A stretch of 64,000 nucleotides of DNA. Origin: an uncultured Bacteroidales bacterium (lineage in GTDB: Bacteria; Bacteroidota; Bacteroidia; Bacteroidales; UBA932). Positions 17,938-26,409 of the stretch are shown piece after piece. Position numbers and translations under genes: made by a program. The notes under the pieces were generated by a model. That model ran no database searches. It worked only from the letters and a program-made list of their open reading frames with translations, and was not told the origin of the DNA. The stretch covers positions 84,385-148,384 of the forward strand of contig CAMXAU010000004.1 in assembly GCA_947179325.1 (NCBI GenBank). The letters are read 5' to 3'. The stretch's first letter is position 1, and each line of letters starts with the position of its first letter.

Positions 17938-18729
17938 ATGAAAAAAATTTTCATGTTTTTGGCAGTAATCGGCATCACAGCCATTTCTGCACAATTCGCA
18001 GCAGCTCAGGAAGCAGAGCAGGCTGCTGAGGAGACAACCGCAACTGAAGTGGCTGCAACTGAGACAGTTGACCCATTCAATGCACCAAAAGAGGAAGTTC
18101 CTTTCCACCAGGCGCTCAAGACAAAGTTCATTGAGGGAGGTGCAGGCTTCATGTCTCTTGTTATCATCTGTCTTATTCTTGGTCTCGCACTTTGCGTTGA
18201 GAGAATCCTTTATCTTTCATTCTCAAAGACTAACACCAAGAAGCTCCTTGCAAAAATAGAGAGCGCGCTCCAGGAAGGCGGCGTTGAGGCTGCAAAGGAA
18301 GTATGCCGCAGCACACGTGGACCTGTAGCAAGCATTTTCTACCAGGGACTTCTCCGCATGGACCAGGGTATTGATGTTGTTGAGAAGACTGTCGTTTCTT
18401 ACGGTTCCGTACAGATGAGCCAGATGGAAAGCGGCCTTTCATGGATTTCCCTCTTCATCGCGATTGCACCTTCTCTCGGATTCTTGGGAACAGTTATCGG
18501 TATGATCGAGGCATTCGATGCTATCCAGGCAGCAGGTGATATTTCTCCAAACGTTGTGGCAGGAGGTATGAAAGTGGCGTTGATCACTACAGTCGGTGGT
18601 TTGATTGTAGCCGTTATCCTTCAGATTTTCTACAACTACATCCTTTCAATGATCGACGGTCTCTCAATCCAGATGGAGGACGCTTCTATATCATTGGTGG
18701 ACACATTGGTTAAATATCAGTCTAAATAA
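17938..18729 (+). CDS. exbB: ExbB/TolQ/MotA-family proton channel
   Basis: 263 residues from ATG 17938 (MKKIFMFLAVIG). Upstream in-frame codons are rejected since they lie in the promoter leader. After an N-terminal hydrophobic segment comes an Ala/Glu/Thr-rich linker (about 23-50). Three membrane helices follow, at about 70-92, 165-190 (LFIAIAPSLGFLGTVIGMIEAF) and 208-235. The helix carrying APSLGFLGTVIGM is diagnostic. With ExbD it turns the proton gradient into work for TonB-dependent receptors such as the SusC protein in this window. Codon use favours T-ending codons more than its neighbours, as in well expressed genes. Confidence 0.93.
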   Translation: MKKIFMFLAVIGITAISAQFAAAQEAEQAAEETTATEVAATETVDPFNAPKEEVPFHQALKTKFIEGGAGFMSLVIICLILGLALCVERILYLSFSKTNTKKLLAKIESALQEGGVEAAKEVCRSTRGPVASIFYQGLLRMDQGIDVVEKTVVSYGSVQMSQMESGLSWISLFIAIAPSLGFLGTVIGMIEAFDAIQAAGDISPNVVAGGMKVALITTVGGLIVAVILQIFYNYILSMIDGLSIQMEDASISLVDTLVKYQSK

Positions 18730-18737
18730 TCTGAAAA

Positions 18738-19166
18738 ATGTATTCTAAAATTATAAAATTCACATCCTGGGCACTGCTTATCGCCGGCGTTGTCATAGGT
18801 GCACTCGGTTTCTTTATCGGGTTCACGACAAATGACGCTGTCGCTGTCGACGCTCTGCTCTTTTGGGCCTATGCTATGGTCGGGCTGACTCTGGCTGCCA
18901 TCATCGTGATCGGCATCATAATCGGAGCCATGACCAATCCGAAAGGCCTGCTGAAGACAGGTGCCGTAGTGCTCTGCTTCGCAGCCATCGTAGCATTGGC
19001 GTACGTTGTTGCTCCAGGTTCAGAGGCTGTCGGCATTGTCGGCATCCAGCCTGGGACACAGACCCTCAAATTAACTGATACGGTACTTATCCTTACATAT
19101 CTGTCCTGCGCAGCAGCTGTTGCTGCAATCATTGTAGGTGCAATTGTTGGGGCAATCCGTAAATAA
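18738..19166 (+). CDS. Small four-helix membrane protein of the exb cluster
   Basis: 142 residues with four strongly hydrophobic helices (about 8-28, 40-66, 72-93, 113-140). They are Gly/Ala-rich with little charge (IIVIGIIIGAMTN, AAVAAIIVGAIVGAI). It lies 8 bases after exbB and 8 bases before exbD, so it is clearly part of the operon. I recognise no domain. An accessory subunit of the energising complex is an inference from position only. Confidence 0.75.
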   Translation: MYSKIIKFTSWALLIAGVVIGALGFFIGFTTNDAVAVDALLFWAYAMVGLTLAAIIVIGIIIGAMTNPKGLLKTGAVVLCFAAIVALAYVVAPGSEAVGIVGIQPGTQTLKLTDTVLILTYLSCAAAVAAIIVGAIVGAIRK

Positions 19167-19174
19167 TCGACATT

Positions 19175-19750
19175 ATGGCAAAAAAGACACCGGAAATCAA
19201 TTCAAGTTCAACGGCGGATATTGCATTCCTGCTGCTGTGCTACTTCCTGATGACCACTACTATGGGTCAGGATTCAGGTCTGCAGCGCCGTTTGCCTCCT
19301 ATGCCTGATGAGAAGCAGAAGGTGGAGGACCAGAAGGTTAATCGCCGTAACATTATCGTTGTGAGGATTAACTCTGCCGACAGACTTTGGGCCGGCAACG
19401 ATGCGATGGATGTCAGCCAGTTGAAGGACAAGATAAAAGAATTTCTTACTAACCCGACAAATGACCCTAATCTTCCAGAGAGGACTCCAAAGGAGATAGA
19501 AGGCTTCGGTACCTACAATGTGTCAAAAGGTGTGATTTCACTCCAGAATGACCGTGGTACCAGCTATCAGGCATACATTTCCGTACAGAATGAACTGGTA
19601 AAGGCCATCAACGAACTTCGTGATGACTTCTGCTATCAGAACTACGGCAAAAAGTATAGCCAGCTTGAGGAAGATTATCAGAAAATTGCCAGGGAGGCCG
19701 TTCCTCAGAACATATCTGAGGCTGAGCCTAAGGATATAAACAAGAAATAA
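19175..19750 (+). CDS. exbD: ExbD-like biopolymer transport protein 1
   Basis: 191 residues. The single N-terminal membrane helix carries the essential Asp in TADIAFLLLCYFLMTT (residues 13-28), then a periplasmic domain. It is longer than usual ExbD (about 140 residues), with an acidic and basic C-terminal extension (about 150-191). Together with the second ExbD and ExbB it should form the proton-driven motor for TonB. Confidence 0.9.
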   Translation: MAKKTPEINSSSTADIAFLLLCYFLMTTTMGQDSGLQRRLPPMPDEKQKVEDQKVNRRNIIVVRINSADRLWAGNDAMDVSQLKDKIKEFLTNPTNDPNLPERTPKEIEGFGTYNVSKGVISLQNDRGTSYQAYISVQNELVKAINELRDDFCYQNYGKKYSQLEEDYQKIAREAVPQNISEAEPKDINKK

Positions 19751-19762
19751 GGAGATTATACT

Positions 19763-20233
19763 ATGTCTAAATTCGGAAATAACGAAAAGAAATCAATGCC
19801 TGCGTTGACGACCTCGTCCCTCTCAGACATCGTGTTTATGCTCCTGTTCTTCTTCATGGTCACCACCAGTATGCGTGAAACGGAGAATAAAGTCATGGTC
19901 AAGCTTCCTGAAGCTACTGAAATAGCTAAGCTTGAAAGGAAGGACTTGACTTCATACATCAACGTGGGTCCTCCGATCAAGAGCCTCCAGGCACAGTTCG
20001 GTACAGACGCCCGCATACAGCTGAACGATTCGTTCAAGACTGTTGATGAAATTCGTGACTTCATTGCCGCTGAGCGTGATGCTATGAGCGAGGCCGACAG
20101 GCAGTTTATGACAGTAACCATTAAAGCTGATGAAAATGTCAGGATGGGTATCATCACTGACGTGAAGCAGGAACTTCGTAGATGTTCTGCTTTGAAGATT
20201 ATGTACGCTGCAAGAAAATCAGGCGGAGAATAA
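19763..20233 (+). CDS. exbD: ExbD-like biopolymer transport protein 2
   Basis: 156 residues. The membrane helix has the key Asp in SLSDIVFMLLFFFMVTTS (about residues 15-32). The C-terminal periplasmic domain ends with the typical MGIITDVKQELRRCSALKIM segment. It lies 12 bases after the first exbD and is closed by the terminator at 20252-20291. Tandem divergent exbD genes are common in Bacteroidota. Confidence 0.92.
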   Translation: MSKFGNNEKKSMPALTTSSLSDIVFMLLFFFMVTTSMRETENKVMVKLPEATEIAKLERKDLTSYINVGPPIKSLQAQFGTDARIQLNDSFKTVDEIRDFIAAERDAMSEADRQFMTVTIKADENVRMGIITDVKQELRRCSALKIMYAARKSGGE

Positions 20234-20251
20234 TCTGTCAGCACACAATAG

Positions 20252-20291
20252 AAGGGTTGTCCAAGCATTGTTTTGTGACAACCCTTTTTTT
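20252..20291 (+). terminator. Terminator of the exbB-exbD-exbD operon
   Basis: AAGGGTTGTC (20252-20261) pairs with GACAACCCTT (20277-20286), followed by a run of T. Confidence 0.85.
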
Positions 20292-20308
20292 AAATAGCAA
20301 CAGACGAG

Positions 20309-21475
20309 ATGACAATCAAGGGAAAAGCAATATTCGGAGCATTTCTTTATGCAGCGTCAATAATTTGCGGCTGCACCAGGGAGGAAAACACTCAGGCAAA
20401 ATATATATTTCTTATGATAGGCGACGGCATGGGTGCCTCCCATGTTGCCGCAACAGAATCATACCTGTCATACAAGGCAGGAAAAAATGGAGGAGAGCAG
20501 CTGACATGCACAACGTTCCCGGTTTACGGTACATGTACGACGCATTCCGCCAACAAGCACATCACATGCTCATCAGCATCAGGTACAGCGATTGCGACAG
20601 GTGTAAAGACCAACAACAATATGCTTGGAGTCGACCCGGAGGGCAATCCGCTGAAAAGTATGGCATATGCCCTCAAGGAGCAGGGATACCGCATCGGGAT
20701 AACATCATCTGTTCCGGTAAACCATGCGACTCCAGCCGCATTCTACGCGAATTCAAACTCAAGACATGACTACTATAGCATCGCGCTGCAGATTCCGGCC
20801 AGCAACTTTGACTTCTTTGCAGGAAGCGCGCTTATAGACAGAAACGGCGCAGATGGCGACAAGGAGACTATGGATGATGTGCTGGAAAGGGAAGGATATG
20901 ACGTATGCTATGGCGTATCTGAACTGAAAGAAAGCAGCGACACAGACGGAGTAGTGCTGCTTTCGCCAAGCCAAAGGTCAAGAGCCCTTAACTACGAGGT
21001 GAAATATGATGAAAAGGATGACACGTCAGCTGAAGTTCTGCAGGCTGCGATTGATTTCCTCGGAGAGAATGATCCATTCTTCATAATGTACGAGGGCGGG
21101 GAGATTGACTGGGCAGCGCACTCCAATGACCTCAATTCGACAATTGAGTCAATAATGAGGTTTGATGACGCGATAAAGGTTGCATATGAATTCTATCTGA
21201 GACACCCTGACGAGACACTTATCATTGTCACAGCGGACCATGAGACAGGCGGCATCGCACTTGGCGGCCAGGCACATCACTACGAGCTTAGGTGGGAGAA
21301 TCTGGATGCTGACGGAAAAGACAGTGCTGATGTCAGCAGAGATGTCAACATAGGATGGACATCAGACACCCACACAGGCGGGCCTGTCCCCGTGTTCGCC
21401 ATAGGCAAAGGAGCAGAAAGATTCAGCGGCAGGATGGACAATACCGACTTTTACGGCAAAATTGTACTTAAGTAA
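20309..21475 (+). CDS. Alkaline phosphatase, lipoprotein form
   Basis: 388 residues. A lipoprotein signal ends at Cys22 (AASIICGC), so the enzyme is probably anchored in the outer or inner membrane facing the periplasm or surface. Phosphatase motifs are present: IFLMIGDGMGASHV with metal-binding Asp, CSSASGTAIATGVKT with the nucleophilic Ser, GGEIDWAAHSND and TADHETGGIALGG. It hydrolyses phosphate monoesters. No Pho-box or PhoBR gene is close by. The exb terminator separates it from the upstream operon. Confidence 0.92.
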   Translation: MTIKGKAIFGAFLYAASIICGCTREENTQAKYIFLMIGDGMGASHVAATESYLSYKAGKNGGEQLTCTTFPVYGTCTTHSANKHITCSSASGTAIATGVKTNNNMLGVDPEGNPLKSMAYALKEQGYRIGITSSVPVNHATPAAFYANSNSRHDYYSIALQIPASNFDFFAGSALIDRNGADGDKETMDDVLEREGYDVCYGVSELKESSDTDGVVLLSPSQRSRALNYEVKYDEKDDTSAEVLQAAIDFLGENDPFFIMYEGGEIDWAAHSNDLNSTIESIMRFDDAIKVAYEFYLRHPDETLIIVTADHETGGIALGGQAHHYELRWENLDADGKDSADVSRDVNIGWTSDTHTGGPVPVFAIGKGAERFSGRMDNTDFYGKIVLK

Positions 21476-21488
21476 ACATAAATTGAAT

Positions 21489-21496
21489 TATCTTTG
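21489..21496 (+). promoter_or_regulatory. -7 element for asnS-udk-tonB-like unit
   Basis: TATCTTTG, 38 bases before the asnS ATG. The -33 position is not conserved. Confidence 0.5.
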
Positions 21497-21534
21497 TACG
21501 ATTTTTCCGGAAACGATGTTAAAAACTAATTGAA

Positions 21535-22929
21535 ATGAAAGATTTGACCAGAACCAAAGTGAAGGACCTTCTCAGGCTGGAAGCCGGGCAGGAAGTTCTT
21601 GCCAAAGGATGGGTAAGGACTAAAAGAGGGAATAAGAGCGTGGCGTTCATCGCCTTGAATGATGGTTCTACAATAAATAACATACAGATTGTCGCTGATG
21701 TAGAGAATTTCAGCGATGAACTGCTGAAGAAGATAACAACAGGCGCATGTATCGGTGTGCGCGGAGAACTGGTGCAGTCCCTCGGAAGCGGACAGGCGGT
21801 TGAGATCCAGGCCAGGGAAATAGAAATCTTCGGTGAGGCTGACCCGAACTCATACCCTCTTCAGAAGAAAGGCCACAGCATGGAATATCTTCGCAGCATT
21901 GCCCATCTCAGGCCGAGAACAAATACTTTCGGTGCAGTACTGAGGATTAGGCACGCGATGGCATTTGCAATACACAAATATTTCAACGATAAAGGATTTG
22001 TCTATCTGCATACACCACTCATCACGGCATCTGACTGCGAAGGGGCAGGAGAAATGTTCCAGGTAACGACACTGGACATGGATAATCTGCCACGTACAGA
22101 GGAGGGCCGCATTGACTACAGCCAGGACTTCTTCGGCAAGCAGACAAGCCTTACAGTAAGCGGACAGCTTGAAGGAGAGCTTGGAGCAATGGCTCTTGGT
22201 GAGATATACACCTTCGGACCGACTTTCCGTGCAGAGAACTCAAATACTCCACGCCATCTTGCCGAATTCTGGATGATAGAGCCGGAGATGGCCTTCTACG
22301 AGATTGAGGACAACATGAACCTTGCAGAGGATTTCATCAAGTCCCTGGTAAGGTATGCGCTTGAAAACTGCAAAGACGACCTCAGATTCCTGAATGACAT
22401 GTTCGACAAGGAACTTATAGAAAGACTTGAAAGTGTTGTTGATACAAAGTTCGTCAGGTTGACATACACTGAGGGTATAAAGATACTTGAGGAATCCGGA
22501 GAGAAATTCGAGTTCCCTGTAAGCTGGGGCGTTGACCTGCAGAGCGAGCATGAGAGATATCTTGTAGAGAAGCATTTCCGCAAGCCTGTCATCATGACCG
22601 ACTACCCTAAGGACATTAAGGCGTTCTACATGAAGCAGAATGAGGACGGCAAGACTGTCCGTGGAATGGACGTCCTGTTCCCTAAGATCGGCGAGATAAT
22701 CGGTGGCTCAGAAAGGGAATCATCACTTGCCAAGCTTGAGGCTCGCATAGATGAAATCGGAATGAGCAGGGATACACTTGGCTGGTATCTTGATACACGC
22801 CGTTTCGGATCTGCGCCACACAGCGGCTTCGGCCTAGGCTTCGAGCGCCTGCTGCTCTTTGTGACCGGAATGAGCAATATCAGGGATGTCATTCCTTTCC
22901 CAAGGACTCCAAAGAATGCTGAATATTAA
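21535..22929 (+). CDS. asnS: Asparaginyl-tRNA synthetase
   Basis: 464 residues. An N-terminal OB-fold anticodon-binding domain (about 1-115; [20 protein letters not shown]) is followed by the class II catalytic core. Motif 2 is [20 protein letters not shown] and motif 3 is [15 protein letters not shown]. It charges tRNA-Asn with asparagine. The gene is followed after 16 bases by udk. Confidence 0.96.
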   Translation: MKDLTRTKVKDLLRLEAGQEVLAKGWVRTKRGNKSVAFIALNDGSTINNIQIVADVENFSDELLKKITTGACIGVRGELVQSLGSGQAVEIQAREIEIFGEADPNSYPLQKKGHSMEYLRSIAHLRPRTNTFGAVLRIRHAMAFAIHKYFNDKGFVYLHTPLITASDCEGAGEMFQVTTLDMDNLPRTEEGRIDYSQDFFGKQTSLTVSGQLEGELGAMALGEIYTFGPTFRAENSNTPRHLAEFWMIEPEMAFYEIEDNMNLAEDFIKSLVRYALENCKDDLRFLNDMFDKELIERLESVVDTKFVRLTYTEGIKILEESGEKFEFPVSWGVDLQSEHERYLVEKHFRKPVIMTDYPKDIKAFYMKQNEDGKTVRGMDVLFPKIGEIIGGSERESSLAKLEARIDEIGMSRDTLGWYLDTRRFGSAPHSGFGLGFERLLLFVTGMSNIRDVIPFPRTPKNAEY

Positions 22930-22945
22930 TATTTAAATCTGTATT

Positions 22946-23569
22946 ATGCTGATAATCGGAATTGCCGGAGGCTCAGGCTCAGGAAAGACAACCGTAGTTA
23001 ACGCGATCGTAGAACAGCTTAAGGACCGTGTTGTGGTGATACCACAGGACTCCTACTACAAGGACTCAAGCCACCTGAGCGACGAGGAAAAGAAATACGT
23101 GAATTTCGACCATCCGGATTCAATTGATTTCAAGCTTCTGACGACCCAGCTCAAGCAGCTCAAGGAAGGACAAAGCATAGAGCAGCCTGTATATTCATAT
23201 ATAACATGCTCCCGCTCAAAGACAGAGACCATCACTGTAAACCCGGCTGAGGTAATCATAATTGAGGGTATCCTCATCTTTACATGCCAGGAACTGCGTA
23301 AGCAGATGGATATAAAGCTGTTTGTAGATGCAGATGACGATGACAGGCTCATGAGGGTAATGGCAAGGGACATTATAGAACGCGGAAAGACGGTTGAGAC
23401 TGTTATCGAAAGGTACAGCAAGACTGTCAAGCCTATGTATCTCCAGTTCATTGAACCAAGCAAAAGGTACGCTGACATCATCATTCCGCAAGGAGGCCAC
23501 AACCAGGTGGCAATCGACATCCTCATAGCAACCATTGAGAAATCATTGGGAAACACCAGCGCAGACTAA
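22946..23569 (+). CDS. udk: Uridine kinase
   Basis: 207 residues. The P-loop IAGGSGSGKTT spans residues 6-16, and PQDSYYKD (about 34-41) and FDHPDSIDF are diagnostic. It phosphorylates uridine and cytidine in pyrimidine salvage. The stop codon is directly followed by the GTG start of the next gene. Confidence 0.95.
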   Translation: MLIIGIAGGSGSGKTTVVNAIVEQLKDRVVVIPQDSYYKDSSHLSDEEKKYVNFDHPDSIDFKLLTTQLKQLKEGQSIEQPVYSYITCSRSKTETITVNPAEVIIIEGILIFTCQELRKQMDIKLFVDADDDDRLMRVMARDIIERGKTVETVIERYSKTVKPMYLQFIEPSKRYADIIIPQGGHNQVAIDILIATIEKSLGNTSAD

Positions 23570-24316
23570 GTGAAGCTTAAGGATTTCATAAAAAGAATTA
23601 CTCCTGAAGATAAGGCAGGACTATATATCACCGTGATATTTCATCTCACGGTGATTATTGTCTTGCTTATAGTGCAGATCGGTGCTGTCAGCCAGAAGGA
23701 GAATTCTTTTGTCCTTGACTTCTCAAGACAGGAGGAACGTGAAAGGCTGGCTGAGGAGGAAGCTTTCAAGGAAAATATAAGCCGCCATATAGATGAACTT
23801 CTCAAGGCTGCTGCAACCCAGCAGCGCACTTCAATCCGGAATATAGCTGTAGATGCCTCCAGCAGCCAGTTAAAGGACGACAGGGGCACTGATGCCGATC
23901 AGCTGTACAAAGATGCCGAGAGGCTCGCAAAAGAGCTTGCAGGAGGGAAACAGGCCATAGAGGAGGACGCACGCGAAGAGACCGTAGACATGTCCGGTCA
24001 CAAACCAAAGGAAAACAGCAATACAAAGGAATATAAAGGGCCTTCTGTTGTATCATATACTCTCGACGGACGCAAGGCAAGCCATCTGAAGATACCGGCA
24101 TACAGATGTATGGGAGAAGGCGACGTCACGGTGACAATCACTGTTGACACTCATGGGAATGTAATTGATGCAAAGGTGAATGAGTCTGTGTCCTCAAAAG
24201 ACAGATGCCTTCAGGACTTCGCAAAGAGATCCGCACGTCTTTCTAAATTCTCGGCCTCCCCCACTGCCCCGTCAAAGCAATATGGGGAAATAGTCTACCG
24301 CTTCATCGCCCAGTAG
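23570..24316 (+). CDS. TonB-like energy transducer protein
   Basis: 248 residues with a GTG start immediately after the udk stop. One membrane anchor lies near residues 18-40. A charged helical region follows (about 48-145), with Glu/Lys-rich stretches in place of the usual Pro-rich spacer. The C-terminal domain begins IPAYRCMGEGDVTVTITVDT (about residue 172) and matches the TonB beta-fold pattern. It has two Cys residues (in YRCMGEG and DRCLQDF) that could form a disulphide. It probably couples ExbB/ExbD to an outer-membrane receptor. Terminator 24339-24397 closes the unit. Confidence 0.72.
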   Translation: MKLKDFIKRITPEDKAGLYITVIFHLTVIIVLLIVQIGAVSQKENSFVLDFSRQEERERLAEEEAFKENISRHIDELLKAAATQQRTSIRNIAVDASSSQLKDDRGTDADQLYKDAERLAKELAGGKQAIEEDAREETVDMSGHKPKENSNTKEYKGPSVVSYTLDGRKASHLKIPAYRCMGEGDVTVTITVDTHGNVIDAKVNESVSSKDRCLQDFAKRSARLSKFSASPTAPSKQYGEIVYRFIAQ

Positions 24317-24338
24317 CATTCAAACGTAAATGCAGACC

Positions 24339-24397
24339 ATAAAGTCAGGCCCTGCAGTCACAGCCACAAGGCTATAGACGGCAGGGCCTGACTTTAT
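24339..24397. terminator. Bidirectional terminator between convergent operons
   Basis: ATAAAGTCAGGCCCTGC (24339-24355) pairs perfectly with GCAGGGCCTGACTTTAT (24381-24397), a 17-bp stem with a 25-base loop. It serves the TonB-like gene and the minus-strand protease gene 12 bases away. Confidence 0.85.
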
Positions 24398-24408
24398 TCT
24401 GCACTGGC

Positions 24409-25992
24409 TCAGTCAAGTGTCGACGGTGATGCCAATGCTATCTTTATGGTCTCGTCAATGTCAAGATAAAAGCGATAGAAGGCCTCTTCACCCAATTTTG
24501 AATAGCGGCCGACAAGAGCCTTTATCTGAGGCATCATGTATGGAGCAGACTCTTCCCATTCCCCTTCCTTAGGCACAACACCCTCGGATTTTGCAAAGGC
24601 GAGGAATCTCGAAGCAAGGTCAAGCTCGGCAAAATAACTTTCCAGACGCTGGAAATCATCTATCTGCGAAAGTCTGTAGCCATACTTGTCAAACATCCAT
24701 GACGCGAATCTCATCTGTATTGCCTTCTTGTTGCTGTCAATAAAGAACCTTGTCGCCTTCGTAGTGTCAACCGGGACAAAAATGTCTGGCACTATTCCGC
24801 CTCCTCCGTACACTTTCCTGCCGTCTACAGTATAGTACTCCACGCTTCTGTCTATCCTGATGCTGTCTGCTTCAGTCATCTCACCATGCATATACCTCTC
24901 ATAGATGTCATATGCATAGTCTGGTGAATATGGTTTCTGGATACAGCGTCCGGACGGTGTATAGAAACGTGCAACGGTAAGCCTGATACCTGAACCGTCT
25001 GTAAAATTAACAGGCTCCTGCACAAGCCCCTTTCCGAAAGAGCGGCGTCCGACGATGACTCCCCTGTCGTTATCCTGGATTGCACCGGCAAAGATCTCGC
25101 TTGAAGAAGCTGAGGACTCATTTATGAGCACCGACAGCTCCACATCTTTCAGCGCCCCGCGGCCATCCGCCTTGAACTCCTCCCTTTTACGGTGAAGCCC
25201 TTCCATATAGACAATGAGGTCGCCCTTCCCAAGAAATTCATTGCAGAGAAGCAATGCCTGGTCAAGATATCCTCCGCTATTGTCACGCAGGTCAAACAGC
25301 AGACGGGTCATCCCCTCCTCCTGCAGTTTCTTGTATGCCTTTACGAACTCCTGATACGTCGTACGCGAAAACTTTGTAAGCCTTATATATCCTGTAGTGT
25401 CATTTACCATGAACGCAGCATCCAGGCTGTTTACAGGTATCTTGTCCCTGGTAATCTCAAAAGGGATGATTGACGACTGCCTGAGCACGGTCACGGCAAC
25501 CTTTGAACCCGACGGACCTTTCATCAGCCTGACCATGGAATCCTGCGGAGTCTTTACACCGGCGATATTCCTGTCATCGACCTTGATAATACGGTCTCCG
25601 GCCTTGAGCCCAGCCCTCTCTGACGGTCCTCCAGGAATCACGCTCAATACAATCGCAGTGTCGTTTGGGACATTGAACTGTATTCCGATTCCCTCGAAAT
25701 TCCCCGCAAGCTCAGTCTCCGAGGCTTCAAGCTGGACCGGAGGCAGATATATGGAATGCGGATCCAGCTTTTCAAGCGCGGCTTCCACAGCGGCATCTGT
25801 CATGCCCTTGATGTCAATCGTGTCGACATAGTTCTTCTCTATCTCCTGGAGAATCAGGTTCAGCTTACGCCAGCGGCTGTAGTCCCCGTCAAGCTTGCCT
25901 TTACCCTTTATGCTGAACACCAGGGATGCCAGCAATACTCCTATTGCAACCCCAAGGATTGCCGTCCAGACTGCACTATTGTCCTTTTTCAT
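24409..25992 (-). CDS. C-terminal processing protease, S41 family (CtpA-type)
   Basis: 527 residues. One N-terminal membrane anchor (about 9-28), a PDZ domain (about 92-170; IQFNVPNDTAIVLSVIPGG, GLKAGDRIIKVDD) and the S41 core. The catalytic Ser lies in NESSASSSEIFAGA (Ser296 most likely) and the general-base Lys is Lys321 in RRSFGKGLVQ. It acts in the periplasm on the C-termini of envelope proteins. The extra C-terminal helical domain (about 400-527) is usual in this branch. It is the last gene of the minus-strand operon. Confidence 0.94.
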   Translation of the reverse strand: MKKDNSAVWTAILGVAIGVLLASLVFSIKGKGKLDGDYSRWRKLNLILQEIEKNYVDTIDIKGMTDAAVEAALEKLDPHSIYLPPVQLEASETELAGNFEGIGIQFNVPNDTAIVLSVIPGGPSERAGLKAGDRIIKVDDRNIAGVKTPQDSMVRLMKGPSGSKVAVTVLRQSSIIPFEITRDKIPVNSLDAAFMVNDTTGYIRLTKFSRTTYQEFVKAYKKLQEEGMTRLLFDLRDNSGGYLDQALLLCNEFLGKGDLIVYMEGLHRKREEFKADGRGALKDVELSVLINESSASSSEIFAGAIQDNDRGVIVGRRSFGKGLVQEPVNFTDGSGIRLTVARFYTPSGRCIQKPYSPDYAYDIYERYMHGEMTEADSIRIDRSVEYYTVDGRKVYGGGGIVPDIFVPVDTTKATRFFIDSNKKAIQMRFASWMFDKYGYRLSQIDDFQRLESYFAELDLASRFLAFAKSEGVVPKEGEWEESAPYMMPQIKALVGRYSKLGEEAFYRFYLDIDETIKIALASPSTLD

Positions 25993-25995
25993 CTG

Positions 25996-26400
25996 TTAAT
26001 CCTCTTTTTCAACCTCAATTCCGGCCTTGCGGAGAAGGTCCACGCCATCTGTAAGACGATACTCGTCCCTATAGACGACCCTCTTTATACCGGCCTGTAT
26101 TATAAGCTTGGAACATTCTATACACGGAGCTGCCGTCACATAAAGTGTCGAATCTTTGCTGCTGTTGCCAGACTGGGCTACTTTCGTGATGGCATTGGCC
26201 TCAGCATGAAGCACATATGGCTTTGTCACGCCATTCTCATCTTCACATATGTTCTCAAATCCGGACGGAGTACCGTTGTACCCGTCCGAAATGATCATCC
26301 TGTCTTTCACTATAAGTGCCCCCACCTGGCGTCTCTTGCAATATGAATTGCGTGCCCAGATTGCGGCCATGTCCATATAGCTGTGGTCAAATTTCTCCAT
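25996..26400 (-). CDS. dCMP / cytidylate deaminase family protein
   Basis: 134 residues. The zinc site is His65-Ala-Glu67 (LHAEANA) plus Cys93 and Cys96 (PCIEC). The N-terminal RNSYCKRRQVGALIVKDRMI is typical of ComEB/dCMP deaminase. It should convert dCMP to dUMP for thymidylate supply. The stop is 3 bases from the ctpA start, and the acyl-CoA ligase stop is 9 bases upstream. Confidence 0.92.
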   Translation of the reverse strand: MEKFDHSYMDMAAIWARNSYCKRRQVGALIVKDRMIISDGYNGTPSGFENICEDENGVTKPYVLHAEANAITKVAQSGNSSKDSTLYVTAAPCIECSKLIIQAGIKRVVYRDEYRLTDGVDLLRKAGIEVEKED

Positions 26401-26409
26401 TGCAATGCT

